A stretch of DNA of 64,000 nt from contig JANQGX010000038.1 of NCBI GenBank assembly GCA_028282885.1, forward strand, positions 62,001-126,000, written 5' to 3'. This document shows positions 45,440 to 55,793 of this stretch, in pieces. Origin of the DNA: SAR324 cluster bacterium (GTDB lineage: Bacteria; SAR324; XYD2-FULL-50-16). The notes beneath the pieces are model-generated. The model was given only the letters and a program-made list of their open reading frames with translations. It had not been told where the DNA came from and did no database searches. The position numbers were made by a program, and so were the translations under genes. How positions within the stretch are numbered: the stretch's first letter is position 1; each line of letters opens with the position of its first letter.

Positions 45440-48400
45440 ATGTTGTTTTGCCAATCCAGGTCCGGCCTTTTCCTGCTTATCGTCCTGCTGTCCTTATATT
45501 TTGTGCCAACAGCCGGAGCGCAATCCCAATCCGTCCCCCCGGGTGCGAAAGCCAAAAAAGATCAAGGGAGTACCTACTACAGGAATGAAGGTGGGGATCT
45601 CGACAAACTGATTGAACGGCAACCAACGGTTGATGGAGTTGCGGAGTTTGTCCTGATCGTAGATGGCAACCTGCCGGTTAACAATGCCCGGATCAGTCTG
45701 TATGCCTTTGATGTCGATGAAGAGAGGGGTGAAACCGACAAGGTCTATTTCAACGGACACTATCTTGGCAATCTGTCCGGTACCAATGACACCTGGAATA
45801 CAACGGTTTTCAACCTCGAACTCTCCTGGATTAAAAAGGGGGAGAATCAGGTCAGGGTGGTCTTCACCGACAGCTCCGATTCGGGAACCATTAAATGGTC
45901 CGGAAAGATCGACTGGGTCCAGATGCTGGTAGATGGGGGCGCCGCTGCGGAAGGGAGGATTGAAGAGCAGCAATATGAGTGGGCCACCAAAGGAGGAAAA
46001 GTCGCTATCCTCTCGGGATTCAACATTCTGCCCGTGCAATCGGGTAAGTTTCGTCTGGAAACCACCATGCTGGATAAAAAGGGTAACGCCCTGGTCGCCA
46101 CCACCAAAGATTTCAGCGGAGAAAAAGGTCAGCAACAAACGATTAAACCGAATCTTGAATATCAAATTGACGCCCCAACAGACAGCTACAAGGTCGTCAC
46201 CAGCCTCTTTTATCTCAAAGACGGAATGTGGTTGCAACAGACGGTTAACACCATTGATTTTGAACATAGCAAAGGCATCGGTTATAAAGCGCCAGCGTTG
46301 CTGATTAAAAATCCGCTTCCCGATTTACAGGTCAAGGTTAATGCTCCTCCTTCAATCATCGATTTAAGCGCGGTATTCGGCAGTAAAACTGCCGATCATT
46401 CCTATATTGATTCTCAAATCACCAAAACCGTCCTGAAATCCACCAATCCCGCGCTCATCGAAACCGACCTTGTTGGGAACAGCCTGACCATTCGGTACCT
46501 GCCAAACCGGGTCGGCCGCTCCGATATCACCCTGAGAGGCAGCTTTGGAGATCAATCCATCATCGAAACCTTTTCGGTTACCGTCTCCCCGGAAGACAAT
46601 ATTCTCAAAGTTTTCAAACCCATCGGCGATATCAGGGTTAACGAAGATGCGCCACCAACGATCGTCAGTCTGGATTCCCTGTTTGTGGATCGCAGACAAC
46701 CTGTTTCCAGGGGTGATGAAGCCACCGCCATCATCAAGTCCATTATCGGCAACAACAATCCGCAACTGCTTACGGCTTCCATCAGTGAAAACCGCCTGAC
46801 AATCAATTATCGCCCAAACCAGTGGGGAAATGCGGAACTCGTAATCAGGGGAAGTTATGAAGAACACCAGTTGGATCACGCCATAAAGGTTTCCGTCCTG
46901 CCGATCGACGACGCACCTGTTGTGGAAAACCCGATTGCCGATTTGCAGATTAAAGCGGGAACACCATCGGGTACAATTGATTTGAAGCCTGTATTCTCGG
47001 ACATCGACGTAACTCAATACCTCAATGCTCAAAAAGAGGGAATCGAATCGGCAGATATCAAAAGCCTGACTTATATCGTAAGTGAAAACAGCAATCCCGA
47101 GCTGGTTACGGCTCAGTTGGATGGCACGCGGCTGAATCTCAGCTTCAAAGAAGGGGGCTGGGGAAAAGCGGAGCTAACAATAGAAGCCGGATCAGATGGG
47201 AAAAAAGTCAGCGATACCTTCAATATATTTGTCGAGGAGACAGCCACCCTGGGTGTTTTCCAACCCATCGCAGATGTCGAAGTGCCGGAAGACGGGCCGA
47301 TTTTTACCATCGACCTGTCAGGAGTTTTCGGGATTCATGACAAGAAAAAGACTGCCTCCGGAGACGAATTGAAGGATATCGATCCCGATGCCATCCAGGT
47401 AAGCCTTTCATCCAATTCCGCACCGTCCCTGGTCAAAACGGAAATCCGGGGAGAAAACCTGGTCTGCCAGCCATTGCCTGACATGAGCGGAGAAGCCACC
47501 ATAACCATCACCGGATCCAGGTACAACAGAAGCATCAAGGAGTCATTCAAAATCGTTGTTCTCCCGATCGATGATCCACCCGTTATCAACCAGCCAATTG
47601 AAAAAATTGAATTCGATGAGGATGCCGGAGACCAGATTATCGATTTGAGCCAGCTATTTACGGACATCGATAATGATGATCGGCTGATTCTGATTAAAGT
47701 TCTGTCTGATAACAGTCAGAAATTAGCCAGGGTTAAAATCGAAGGGCATCAACTGACCCTCACCCCCAAGAAAGACAAAAACGGTCTGACCACACTGATG
47801 CTGGAAGGAAACTCCAACCGGCAAACCATCAAGAGCACCATTCCGGTTTATATTACTCCCGTGGACGACCCGCCGATCGTGACCAGAAATCTGGACGATA
47901 TCAAGACCTATGTCGGTGCCGATTCAATTGAAATCTCCATAGCGACCCTGTTTTCCGATGTGGACAATCACCCGGATGAAATCACCCTCTCTGCGGAATC
48001 ATTCGATCCTGCCGTAGTGCAAACGGACATAAAAGACGGCACCCTAACCCTGTTCATCTCCGAAACAAATGATGGCAGTGGTCCGATTAAAATCACTGCC
48101 GAATCCAATGCCAGATTTGCGGATACCGAGTTTCATCTGATTGTGGAACCTCGCTCGAATGTACTGTTTGGTTATTTCGCACTTGGCACCCAGCAGATCA
48201 AGGAGTTCTCCAGTGCACCCATGCTGACGGTAGGACTCGGGTTTAATCTCGATGGATTGCTGGAAGGCTTCTCAACCGAGCTCGAAGTCGCCGGCAATAT
48301 CACCGAGCAGACCCAAACCCTGGAATACTATGACAGTTCCAGTGACCAAACCGTACCAGCCGAAAGGGAAGTAAACACTTCCACACTGGGGCTGTACCTT

Positions 48401-48685
48401 ACCTACAAGGTTTGGTCCATTAAAGAACTGTTCGGTTCGCACTCATTGGACTTCAGGATACGCCTGGGCTATCTCCTGCGGGATGACCATTTTGTCACCA
48501 AACCGGAATCCGCGACGATCAGCAGCTCGGAAGAAACTGAATCCACCACAGGTAGCAGTTTTGCTGTCAATATGCTGATTCCCTTTGAAGGAGCGTCCGG
48601 TTTTTTTCTGGAGGCAATTGCTGTTGGTGATGACCTGACCCGGGTCGGGCTGGGTTATCGCAGTACCGGAAGGGATCTGGATTGA
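45440..48685 (+). CDS. Exported protein with six Ig/cadherin-like repeats and a C-terminal beta-barrel-like domain
   Basis: About 1081 residues. A signal peptide (FLLIVLLSLYFVPTAGAQ) is followed by a beta-rich N-terminal domain (to about 280) resembling a carbohydrate-binding sandwich. Six tandem repeats of about 100 residues then begin near 290, 393, 496, 607, 717 and 813, each opening with a line such as KPIGDIRVNEDAPPTIVSL and often carrying an acidic FTDIDNDD turn like calcium-binding cadherin folds. The last 175 residues (from FGYFALGTQQIKEF) are alternating-hydrophobic strands suggesting outer-membrane insertion. The start is uncertain: a TTG 10 codons upstream is also open. It is the first gene of a three-gene envelope operon, 34 bases before the PelA-like gene. 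Confidence 0.75.
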   Translation: MLFCQSRSGLFLLIVLLSLYFVPTAGAQSQSVPPGAKAKKDQGSTYYRNEGGDLDKLIERQPTVDGVAEFVLIVDGNLPVNNARISLYAFDVDEERGETDKVYFNGHYLGNLSGTNDTWNTTVFNLELSWIKKGENQVRVVFTDSSDSGTIKWSGKIDWVQMLVDGGAAAEGRIEEQQYEWATKGGKVAILSGFNILPVQSGKFRLETTMLDKKGNALVATTKDFSGEKGQQQTIKPNLEYQIDAPTDSYKVVTSLFYLKDGMWLQQTVNTIDFEHSKGIGYKAPALLIKNPLPDLQVKVNAPPSIIDLSAVFGSKTADHSYIDSQITKTVLKSTNPALIETDLVGNSLTIRYLPNRVGRSDITLRGSFGDQSIIETFSVTVSPEDNILKVFKPIGDIRVNEDAPPTIVSLDSLFVDRRQPVSRGDEATAIIKSIIGNNNPQLLTASISENRLTINYRPNQWGNAELVIRGSYEEHQLDHAIKVSVLPIDDAPVVENPIADLQIKAGTPSGTIDLKPVFSDIDVTQYLNAQKEGIESADIKSLTYIVSENSNPELVTAQLDGTRLNLSFKEGGWGKAELTIEAGSDGKKVSDTFNIFVEETATLGVFQPIADVEVPEDGPIFTIDLSGVFGIHDKKKTASGDELKDIDPDAIQVSLSSNSAPSLVKTEIRGENLVCQPLPDMSGEATITITGSRYNRSIKESFKIVVLPIDDPPVINQPIEKIEFDEDAGDQIIDLSQLFTDIDNDDRLILIKVLSDNSQKLARVKIEGHQLTLTPKKDKNGLTTLMLEGNSNRQTIKSTIPVYITPVDDPPIVTRNLDDIKTYVGADSIEISIATLFSDVDNHPDEITLSAESFDPAVVQTDIKDGTLTLFISETNDGSGPIKITAESNARFADTEFHLIVEPRSNVLFGYFALGTQQIKEFSSAPMLTVGLGFNLDGLLEGFSTELEVAGNITEQTQTLEYYDSSSDQTVPAEREVNTSTLGLYLTYKVWSIKELFGSHSLDFRIRLGYLLRDDHFVTKPESATISSSEETESTTGSSFAVNMLIPFEGASGFFLEAIAVGDDLTRVGLGYRSTGRDLD

Positions 48686-48719
48686 CCGAATAACAGACTT
48701 GGGACGATTAAATAAGCTG

Positions 48720-50543
48720 ATGATGAAGAGAAAAATCCACCGATTATTGATTGCAACAAGCCTGACCCTGATCTTCTGCATTACCGTTTCAGGGCATTTG
48801 GGGGCACAAACGGAAGGCAAACTGCTGAAGAGAAGGATCCTGGGTTTATATAACGTAAACGAAGAATATAGCTTCGCTGAGAACAATATCCAACTCCGGG
48901 CGCACGCTATCCTGAATTACTACGGGTACTTTGTGGAACAGTTGAATGTGAACCTGGAGGAACTTCCCGACGAAGAAAAAATGGAGACCTATGAAGCCAT
49001 ATTGATCTGGTTTACAAACTCTGCCATTCGTAAGCCGGACGAATTTCTGTCCTGGGTTGAAAAGCAGTCTGCAAAGGGAACCAAGATCATCATTCTGGGA
49101 TATACCGGGCTGGAGCATGACTATGTCACGGAAGAGCCATTGTCGCCGGGATTGAAAGTAAGACTGCTTTCCCTGATCGGCCTGGGTTACAGATTGATTG
49201 AGCGTAAAGCCTCCTCCAAGGTCGTGGTTGTTGATAGCGACAATCGTATGATGAACTTTGAATACCGCTTGAACGAGCCGCCCGGCGATTATGAATGGAA
49301 TGTTCCCCTGAATGACGAGGTGGTTTCCTGGCTGACTATTGAAAATAAGGATCTGGAAGACAGTGAGAGTACCATCGTTGCCACATCGCCGCAGGGAGGC
49401 TACGTCAAAAACGGGTACGCGCTTTGGATGGAAGACAGGGAACCCTATAGACAGAAATGGATTATTAACCCGTTTCTGTTTTTCAAGGAAATTTTACATC
49501 CGGAACAGAGACCCATTCCTGATCCCACCACCCACAAGGGAAAACGGGTGTTTTACTCTCATATTGATGGTGATGCTTCCCTGAGTCTCTCACGGGCAAA
49601 AAGCGGAAGATACTGTGCGGAGGTTATGGAAGAGGTGTTTATCGAGTTTCCGCGAATCAAGGTGGGGGTTTCTGCTGTTGTTGCCGAAATAGATCCGAAT
49701 CGAAAAGGAAATCAACGTCTGGTCGAGTCCATGCGTCGCATCTTCGCCATGGACAACGTGGAACTCGGTTCACATACCATCAACCACCCATATAAGTGGA
49801 GAGATCCCGGCAGAAATTCAGCCTATCAAAAGGAGCCCTTTGATCTGGAAACGGAAATCAAGGGATCTCTTGATTACATTAATCAAAACCTGGCACCTCC
49901 CGGGAAAAAAGCGGTTACCATTTACTGGTCGGGTGATACCACGCCACCACGGGAAGCATTTGATATTCTGAAGAAATATAATCTTGATGCCATCAATGGA
50001 GGAGACAGTGCATTCGATCCCATGTTTCCGTCTTATGCGCACGTATCCCCTCTGGTAAGGCATATGGGCGGAGACCACTGGCAGGTTCATTCCAGTCAAT
50101 CCAACGAAAATCTCTATACCAATCTCTGGACCGAGGACTTTAACGGATTCGCCAATCTCCTGAAAACCTTTGAAAATACAGAAAAGCCCATAAGGATTTC
50201 AGCAGCCAATGCTTATTATCATTTTTATACCGCCGAACGTGTTGCTTCATTAAAGTCCCTCAGAACCGTTTATAACTGGGTTTTGGAGCAGGACTACGAA
50301 ATCGTGTTTCCGTCGGAATATATCAGGATGGTCCGGGGTTTTTTAAGTGTTAAAATCAGACAATTGGATGAAGATCGATTCGAGATTCTTGATCGGGGAG
50401 AGTTACAAACACTCAGAATCGATGAAGGAAAGGTTTTGGAAAAAAAGTCCAGGGGAATCATCAGCGTCAGCCATCACAATGACAGCTACTACATCTCATT
50501 GGATCCTGAAACAAAGGTCCCCCTTATCGTTATCGATTACTAA
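48720..50543 (+). CDS. PelA-like exported polysaccharide deacetylase
   Basis: About 607 residues with a signal peptide (LLIATSLTLIFCITVSGHLGAQ). The first part (about 40-190) resembles the reductase-like Rossmann domain of PelA. The central domain has the carbohydrate-esterase marks HIDGD (about 281-285) and GSHTINHPY (His at about 352 and 356), the Asp and His-x3-His metal ligands of family 4-type deacetylases. A C-terminal beta region (from about 525) follows. Compared with Pseudomonas PelA the N-terminal glycoside-hydrolase (TIM-barrel) domain is absent. It probably deacetylates an amino-sugar polymer during export (inference). It lies between the Ig-repeat gene and the PelB-like gene. Confidence 0.72.
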   Translation: MMKRKIHRLLIATSLTLIFCITVSGHLGAQTEGKLLKRRILGLYNVNEEYSFAENNIQLRAHAILNYYGYFVEQLNVNLEELPDEEKMETYEAILIWFTNSAIRKPDEFLSWVEKQSAKGTKIIILGYTGLEHDYVTEEPLSPGLKVRLLSLIGLGYRLIERKASSKVVVVDSDNRMMNFEYRLNEPPGDYEWNVPLNDEVVSWLTIENKDLEDSESTIVATSPQGGYVKNGYALWMEDREPYRQKWIINPFLFFKEILHPEQRPIPDPTTHKGKRVFYSHIDGDASLSLSRAKSGRYCAEVMEEVFIEFPRIKVGVSAVVAEIDPNRKGNQRLVESMRRIFAMDNVELGSHTINHPYKWRDPGRNSAYQKEPFDLETEIKGSLDYINQNLAPPGKKAVTIYWSGDTTPPREAFDILKKYNLDAINGGDSAFDPMFPSYAHVSPLVRHMGGDHWQVHSSQSNENLYTNLWTEDFNGFANLLKTFENTEKPIRISAANAYYHFYTAERVASLKSLRTVYNWVLEQDYEIVFPSEYIRMVRGFLSVKIRQLDEDRFEILDRGELQTLRIDEGKVLEKKSRGIISVSHHNDSYYISLDPETKVPLIVIDY

Positions 50544-50613
50544 CTGATGGTCAACAAAACAGAAATAACAGGTTTGTAAATCTCTTGTAAGCATCTTTGA
50601 TAACTGCAGCTTT

Positions 50614-53600
50614 ATGATTCAGAAGCTAAACATTCCTATCCTGTCGCGGTCCATGAAAACCGTCATACCACTATTCACCCTTATTGTGGTAATGGTTTGC
50701 TTCGCCCGCCCTGTCTATTCACAGACGGGAGAGCAGTTATTGGAAGAGAAACTGAAAAAAGCCAGAGCGGCCAACGATATGGATGCCATTGCCCGCACCT
50801 ACGAAGAAATGTTGGCGACGGGTTATAAGACTGCCGAGCGATATAAGGCGCTGGGCGATCTCTATTTTTATATACAGAAAGATGAAGAGGCCCTCAGGGT
50901 CTTCAAGGAACAGGCCCTCTGGCTGAACAGCTCAAAAGCCTGGGAAACCTATTCGGACCTTTTACTTTGGAAGAAAAAAGTGGAGGAAGGTCTGTCCGCT
51001 CTTAAAACTGCCGTTAAACTGGATCCTGAAAATTTAACCCTCTATATTAAACTCCTTAATTTATTTGAATATCATAAGGAAACCGAAAGAGCCGAGACTC
51101 TCTGGAAGGCGCTCTATGAAGAAAAAGAAAAATCCCTGAATATCGGAGAACAGTTCATCGCCTTTTACCTGCGCAATGGCAAAGTGCATGAAGCAAGAGA
51201 GATATATGAAGAGCTGATTGCCATTCACGGTGAATTCCAAACGGTGGATAAGAAGCTTGGTTATCTTAAGGTACTGATCTGGAGCGGTAAAATACACAGC
51301 GCCTATGCCGAGCTTGTCAAAATCTCTGTCGCCGACCTCCCGGAAAAGGATCTGGAGTATCTTTTCACCTTGTCCCTGACGGGCGGTAACACGACCTTGG
51401 CGGAGTCCATTCTGGATCGAATTGAAGCCACAGGTAAGGAAACCTGGTTAAACCGTCTCAAAATCTCGACCATTCTTGGTGATCCCGAATACACCAGGGA
51501 TCTGGTGGAAAATGAAATGGATGAGAAAGGGGAAACTGTTCCGCTTCTGACTTTGCTGTTCGAGACTTACCGCTCCGAGATGGATGTGGAGAACATGGTG
51601 GAGATTCAGGGTGAAATCCTGATGAAGGACTACAAAAACCCGAGGTGGATCGACGGTCTGATGGCCCACTATCTCATCACGCAGAAATACGAAGAGGGGA
51701 TCGACCTCTTTGAAGATATCATCGACGAGCATGATGATGCGGATCTGGTCAAGTATAACCTGGCGATACTCTATCGCAAAAACGGGGAATATGATGAATT
51801 TGAGGAGATTCTGGATGAAATCGAAGACGAATCACTGGAACTCTCCATTCTCTACCTCAAAATGCAGCATTACCAGTTCGAAGACGATCCCCAAAAAATC
51901 TATGACATCAGCCTGGAACTTCTGCCCTTTACTTCAAAGGAGGCACCCGAGGCACGCATAGCCACCGGTAAAACCAAGACGGAGCAGGAGACCGAATACC
52001 AGTATCACGAAGCAGGTACAGGCATCAAAGCGGAAGCTGTAGACCTGACAGATGAATACGTCGAACTGCTTCAGGCCCTGACCACCTACGCGGAGATTCT
52101 CGGATTAACGGACAAAATCACCGAGCATGGCAGAACCCTGTACAATACCCTGAAATCCAGGTATGCGAACTACCCAACTAAAAAGAGGCTGTACCGTCTC
52201 ATCGGCAATGCCAGATTCGCCAGTGCCAAGGAGCAGGAAGAAGATCTTTTGACCGGAATGAAGCTGTACGACGATTTCTACTTTCAACTCCAGTATTTCC
52301 GTTTTCTCCACAAACAGAAGAGAATAGACGAGGCCGAAGAGGTATTTGTTCAGCTACAAAGCCGTCGGAAGAATACCAGGGAAAGAAAGATGAATGCCGA
52401 GCACACTTTTGGATTCGTCTCCTATGATGTTTCCAGATTCCTCTTTAGTGAACTGGTGGAGGAAGATCCCAAGTACTATATGGGCCTCAAGCGTCTTGGT
52501 CAGATCGGACTGTATACAAAAGATTATGATACTGCTTCCGCAAACTTCGAGGAGTATTTGAAGATCAATCCGTTTGATACGGAGATCCTGTTTTCACAGG
52601 GAGAGGTTTTTAACATCCTGCGCGAATACGATAAGATCGAAGATAATATGAATCGCGCTGTAGAGATCCTGTTAAAAACCAACCGGGCCTCATTTGAGAA
52701 TGAACGACTGGCCCTCTGCTATGTTCGTCTGGAAGAATATGAATTGGCATTTGCCGCTATCAACGATGCTTTAAAACAGAATCCCGATGGCGCTTCCCTC
52801 AAACTGAACCGAATGGAAATCCTGAGAATGCTGGAACATTGGCAGGAACTGCTCGACTATGTGAAAGTTGAAGACCTGGAATCGCACGATAAGTTACTCG
52901 TCGGACTAAATGTTTTCACTGCACATTCGGCCCTGGGAGAGGAAGAGGAGGCAAGAAAAATCCTGGAGGAGCTCTACAAACTCTATCCCCGTGATAAAGA
53001 TGTGGTTTCCACCTTCGCCTATTTCACCGGTGAGCACGGTTACGATTTGGAAGCCTTACGCTATTTCGAGGAAGCCCACGAATTACCGCCACTGAATCGT
53101 GAGCTGAACCAGGATTACAGGGGACTGAAACGTCAATACTCGGATATGGTGGAAATCAATATGAATCAGACGGAATCCACCGATTCCAAATACACCAGCA
53201 TTCAACTGCATGCGGGATTAATGGTCGGAAAGACCGATCGCCTTGAATTCACGGCGGACAACTACCAGGGAGAAATCGAAGCATCCGGTGAAAAGCCGGA
53301 AAAGGATATTTTCTTTTTCAGCTATTTCGGAAAACTCCCGGGTCGGCAGAAATATGATATACACCTGACCAGGGACGAGAAATTAGGACTGCAACTCACC
53401 TATCAGACAGGGTTTGCCGCCTTCCTGGGAACAACAACCTTCACGCTTAATGTTCCCAAATACGATTCAGTCACTTTGGCGAATGCAGACACTTATCAAT
53501 CGGGTTATTTTGTGGAGCTGGTCTATCAGAATTTCGATTGGCGACAGGATTACACACTCGGTTACTCATCGCTGGACTATGATTATCTGGACAGCAATGC

Positions 53601-53997
53601 CTTTCTGGAGAGTAATGAAATCACCCAGTCCATAAGCTTCAGCCAGTCTTTTCTAAAATATCCGCATCTTGCCAAAATACAGGTGACCAACCAGACAAAG
53701 AAGATGAGTGGTGATGAAACCACTCTCTTCCAGGATCATTCGGAAGTAAACGGAAGCCTGTTTTATGAATTCAATTGGACAGAATTTTTTAAAACCGGAA
53801 TTGAAATCTTCGCGGCAGAGGATTCGGAAATAAACAAGGATAGCAATGGCGGTATTATTACGATGGAATACAGGGGGAATAGCTGGTCTTTTCTGCTCGG
53901 CTATCAACAACAGGAAGAGGTGACAACCCCTGAAGTCGAAGCAGCCAACACCAATGAAACAACCACTATAACGGCAACCATCAATCTGTCTTTTTAA
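50614..53997 (+). CDS. PelB-like TPR protein with C-terminal outer-membrane barrel
   Basis: 1127 residues, close to the roughly 1190 of PelB. Signal peptide is near residues 14-37 (VIPLFTLIVVMVCFARPVYS). Residues 40 to about 840 are TPR helices (for example AGTGYKTAERYKALGDLYFY-like units and YDTASANFEEYLKINPFD). The C-terminal 280 residues are beta-strands (VEINMNQTESTDSKYTSIQL onward) ending in TITATINLSF, with the terminal phenylalanine of barrel proteins. In Pel systems this architecture binds PelA by its TPRs and secretes the polymer. The gene is third in the operon and convergent with the Wzz-like gene 28 bases away. Confidence 0.75.
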   Translation: MIQKLNIPILSRSMKTVIPLFTLIVVMVCFARPVYSQTGEQLLEEKLKKARAANDMDAIARTYEEMLATGYKTAERYKALGDLYFYIQKDEEALRVFKEQALWLNSSKAWETYSDLLLWKKKVEEGLSALKTAVKLDPENLTLYIKLLNLFEYHKETERAETLWKALYEEKEKSLNIGEQFIAFYLRNGKVHEAREIYEELIAIHGEFQTVDKKLGYLKVLIWSGKIHSAYAELVKISVADLPEKDLEYLFTLSLTGGNTTLAESILDRIEATGKETWLNRLKISTILGDPEYTRDLVENEMDEKGETVPLLTLLFETYRSEMDVENMVEIQGEILMKDYKNPRWIDGLMAHYLITQKYEEGIDLFEDIIDEHDDADLVKYNLAILYRKNGEYDEFEEILDEIEDESLELSILYLKMQHYQFEDDPQKIYDISLELLPFTSKEAPEARIATGKTKTEQETEYQYHEAGTGIKAEAVDLTDEYVELLQALTTYAEILGLTDKITEHGRTLYNTLKSRYANYPTKKRLYRLIGNARFASAKEQEEDLLTGMKLYDDFYFQLQYFRFLHKQKRIDEAEEVFVQLQSRRKNTRERKMNAEHTFGFVSYDVSRFLFSELVEEDPKYYMGLKRLGQIGLYTKDYDTASANFEEYLKINPFDTEILFSQGEVFNILREYDKIEDNMNRAVEILLKTNRASFENERLALCYVRLEEYELAFAAINDALKQNPDGASLKLNRMEILRMLEHWQELLDYVKVEDLESHDKLLVGLNVFTAHSALGEEEEARKILEELYKLYPRDKDVVSTFAYFTGEHGYDLEALRYFEEAHELPPLNRELNQDYRGLKRQYSDMVEINMNQTESTDSKYTSIQLHAGLMVGKTDRLEFTADNYQGEIEASGEKPEKDIFFFSYFGKLPGRQKYDIHLTRDEKLGLQLTYQTGFAAFLGTTTFTLNVPKYDSVTLANADTYQSGYFVELVYQNFDWRQDYTLGYSSLDYDYLDSNAFLESNEITQSISFSQSFLKYPHLAKIQVTNQTKKMSGDETTLFQDHSEVNGSLFYEFNWTEFFKTGIEIFAAEDSEINKDSNGGIITMEYRGNSWSFLLGYQQQEEVTTPEVEAANTNETTTITATINLSF

Positions 53998-54025
53998 ACC
54001 ATCCGCTGGTGATCCACCTGTAAAT

Positions 54026-54955
54026 TCAGGATTCCATAGGATCGATTTTCGGGATCGTGCCAATCAGGCGGATCCCCAGGTATTGGCTGACCTGAAGTTC
54101 TGTCGTAAATGACTTTGAGAAAAACTCGACACCGACCAGAATAACAAGGGTTACCAGGGAAACCAGAATCAGGAAAAGGAGGCTGCGAACGACAATTCCA
54201 TCCGATAATTTTCTTTCCAGCTCAACCCGTTCAATAGACGAAAACCGGCCCGCCAGCAAAGCCAATTGCATTTCGATCCGATTTACATTGGCCTGCCGTT
54301 GCTCTATTTTTTTCTGCACGGCAGGCGAGATAGTCACCGGTTCGTCATCCTCTTCATCCTCATCATCATCGCCGGAAAGGGCAGATAACCGATCGAGAAT
54401 CATCCGTTCACGTTTCAGCTTGCCTTTTAACTCTCCCTGCCAGGTATCAATCAGAGATTGTGAGTAAAAAGCAACCAGTTGATCCCCCAAGGCCCGGTTT
54501 GTCCCTTCATAGGTAAAACGGATCAAACCCGGAGTTTCTTCCCCCTCACCCGGCACTTCATTGATGGAGAAATGATCCTTGATATCGTTAACAATAAATC
54601 GACCTATTCCCCCACTACGTCTGGCAAGGATGACTTTTTCACTGTTCTGGGAATCCTCGGTCCAGGCCTGAACGATTTTACGGTTTTTGGAAATCTCCCT
54701 GACCTTGCTATTGATAAACTGGTTGCCCAAAGGCATAGCATCGATCGTATCATTCCACAGCCCTAACGGGTTTATCTGATTCCCGGCACCCGGAAGAGCG
54801 TTCGGCGGCAGGTAACTCATTCCTATGTTATATACCCGGGGTGAGCTGAAGTAGAGCCAACCGGCAAAAATCACCGAAAGCAAAATAGGCAGCAAAAACC
54901 AGATCTTCCTCTGATTCAGGGAGATCATCGCCCTGCGAAAGAAATACCCCAACAT
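54026..54955 (-). CDS. Wzz-type polysaccharide chain-length determinant-like protein
   Basis: A 309-residue inner-membrane protein: TM1 at about 18-35 and TM2 at about 258-280, separated by a long periplasmic helical region with SQSLIDTWQGELKGKLKRER, the layout of polysaccharide co-polymerases. An acidic run (DDDEDEEDDE, about 202-211) interrupts the coiled coil, which is unusual. The cytoplasmic tail ends with QYLGIRLIGTIPKID, the segment that in related proteins joins a tyrosine kinase; here the kinase-like domain is a separate upstream gene. AAGGAG lies seven bases before the ATG. Confidence 0.78.
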   Translation of the reverse strand: MLGYFFRRAMISLNQRKIWFLLPILLSVIFAGWLYFSSPRVYNIGMSYLPPNALPGAGNQINPLGLWNDTIDAMPLGNQFINSKVREISKNRKIVQAWTEDSQNSEKVILARRSGGIGRFIVNDIKDHFSINEVPGEGEETPGLIRFTYEGTNRALGDQLVAFYSQSLIDTWQGELKGKLKRERMILDRLSALSGDDDEDEEDDEPVTISPAVQKKIEQRQANVNRIEMQLALLAGRFSSIERVELERKLSDGIVVRSLLFLILVSLVTLVILVGVEFFSKSFTTELQVSQYLGIRLIGTIPKIDPMES

Positions 54956-55065
54956 TTTTCCGCTCCTTAAAGATTATGACCTGACTTTTTCTTGTCTCCG
55001 GAAATGACCTGTCTTTGGATATCAGAGTGCCTGACCGGTCTCTGAATTCCTAAAGATTATCCGGA

Positions 55066-55731
55066 CTACTTATAAAACGGGTTCTTATAGTTGTTCAGCA
55101 CAGCCCAAACCTGGTTATTATCCTTCTGCAACTCGAATTTGGCCTTTTTGACCAGTTGTTTGTTGGTAACCCGGGCCATAATAACCAGGATACTGATCTT
55201 CACAAAATCCGACAGGATCAACGAATCCAGGTTACGCGCCCCTGGCTCACTGCCATATTTCTGGATGTTTTTCAGGATGGGTGAGGTATCGAAAACCACC
55301 GTCGCGTATTTGGCGGATAATTGTTCAAAAACATCCCTGATCACCTCGGATTTAACAAACTCCTCTTTGGTATCAATCTCTACACCCTGTGGTGCGGTAA
55401 GTACATCCAGGTGTTCGATGCCGGAAGGTTGAATGCAGTCCAATGGCGCTTCCCAGAATTTTTTCAGATTGTGTTGACGGTCCAATCCAAAATACTGATG
55501 CATCACGGGTTTCATCCAGTTGGCATCAACCAGCAGGCAGCTCTGTTCTTTTTCCTTGGCTGTCCCCAATGCTATCGCCAGGGAGAAAATCGATTTTCCT
55601 TCTCCCTCATTGGCGCTGGTGATCATCAGGGTGGAAAAATCCCTGGTTTCCGGCTGAGACAGCTTAAGCTGATAGAACAAGCGCTTCAGCTCCAAACTGG
55701 CATCACTGTCCTGGGTCAGTTTTAAAACCAT
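55066..55731 (-). CDS. BY-kinase-like (CpsD/CapB-type) P-loop ATPase
   Basis: A 221-residue cytoplasmic protein with deviant Walker A TSANEGEGKSIFSLAI (about 43-58), Walker A' CLLVDANWMKP and Walker B VVFDTSPIL, the marks of bacterial tyrosine kinases that pair with Wzz-type proteins. The C-terminus (VLNNYKNPFYK) has only two tyrosines instead of the usual cluster, and Walker A' has DAN rather than the common DxD, so kinase activity is doubtful. GGAG lies seven bases before the ATG. It lies 110 bases upstream of the Wzz-like gene, implying a split co-polymerase/kinase pair. Confidence 0.78.
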   Translation of the reverse strand: MVLKLTQDSDASLELKRLFYQLKLSQPETRDFSTLMITSANEGEGKSIFSLAIALGTAKEKEQSCLLVDANWMKPVMHQYFGLDRQHNLKKFWEAPLDCIQPSGIEHLDVLTAPQGVEIDTKEEFVKSEVIRDVFEQLSAKYATVVFDTSPILKNIQKYGSEPGARNLDSLILSDFVKISILVIMARVTNKQLVKKAKFELQKDNNQVWAVLNNYKNPFYK

Positions 55732-55793
55732 TCTCTCTCTCCGCTAGTGTGTCGTTTCCTGCGAGGAATTTCTCTGTAATACCATGCAATCCT

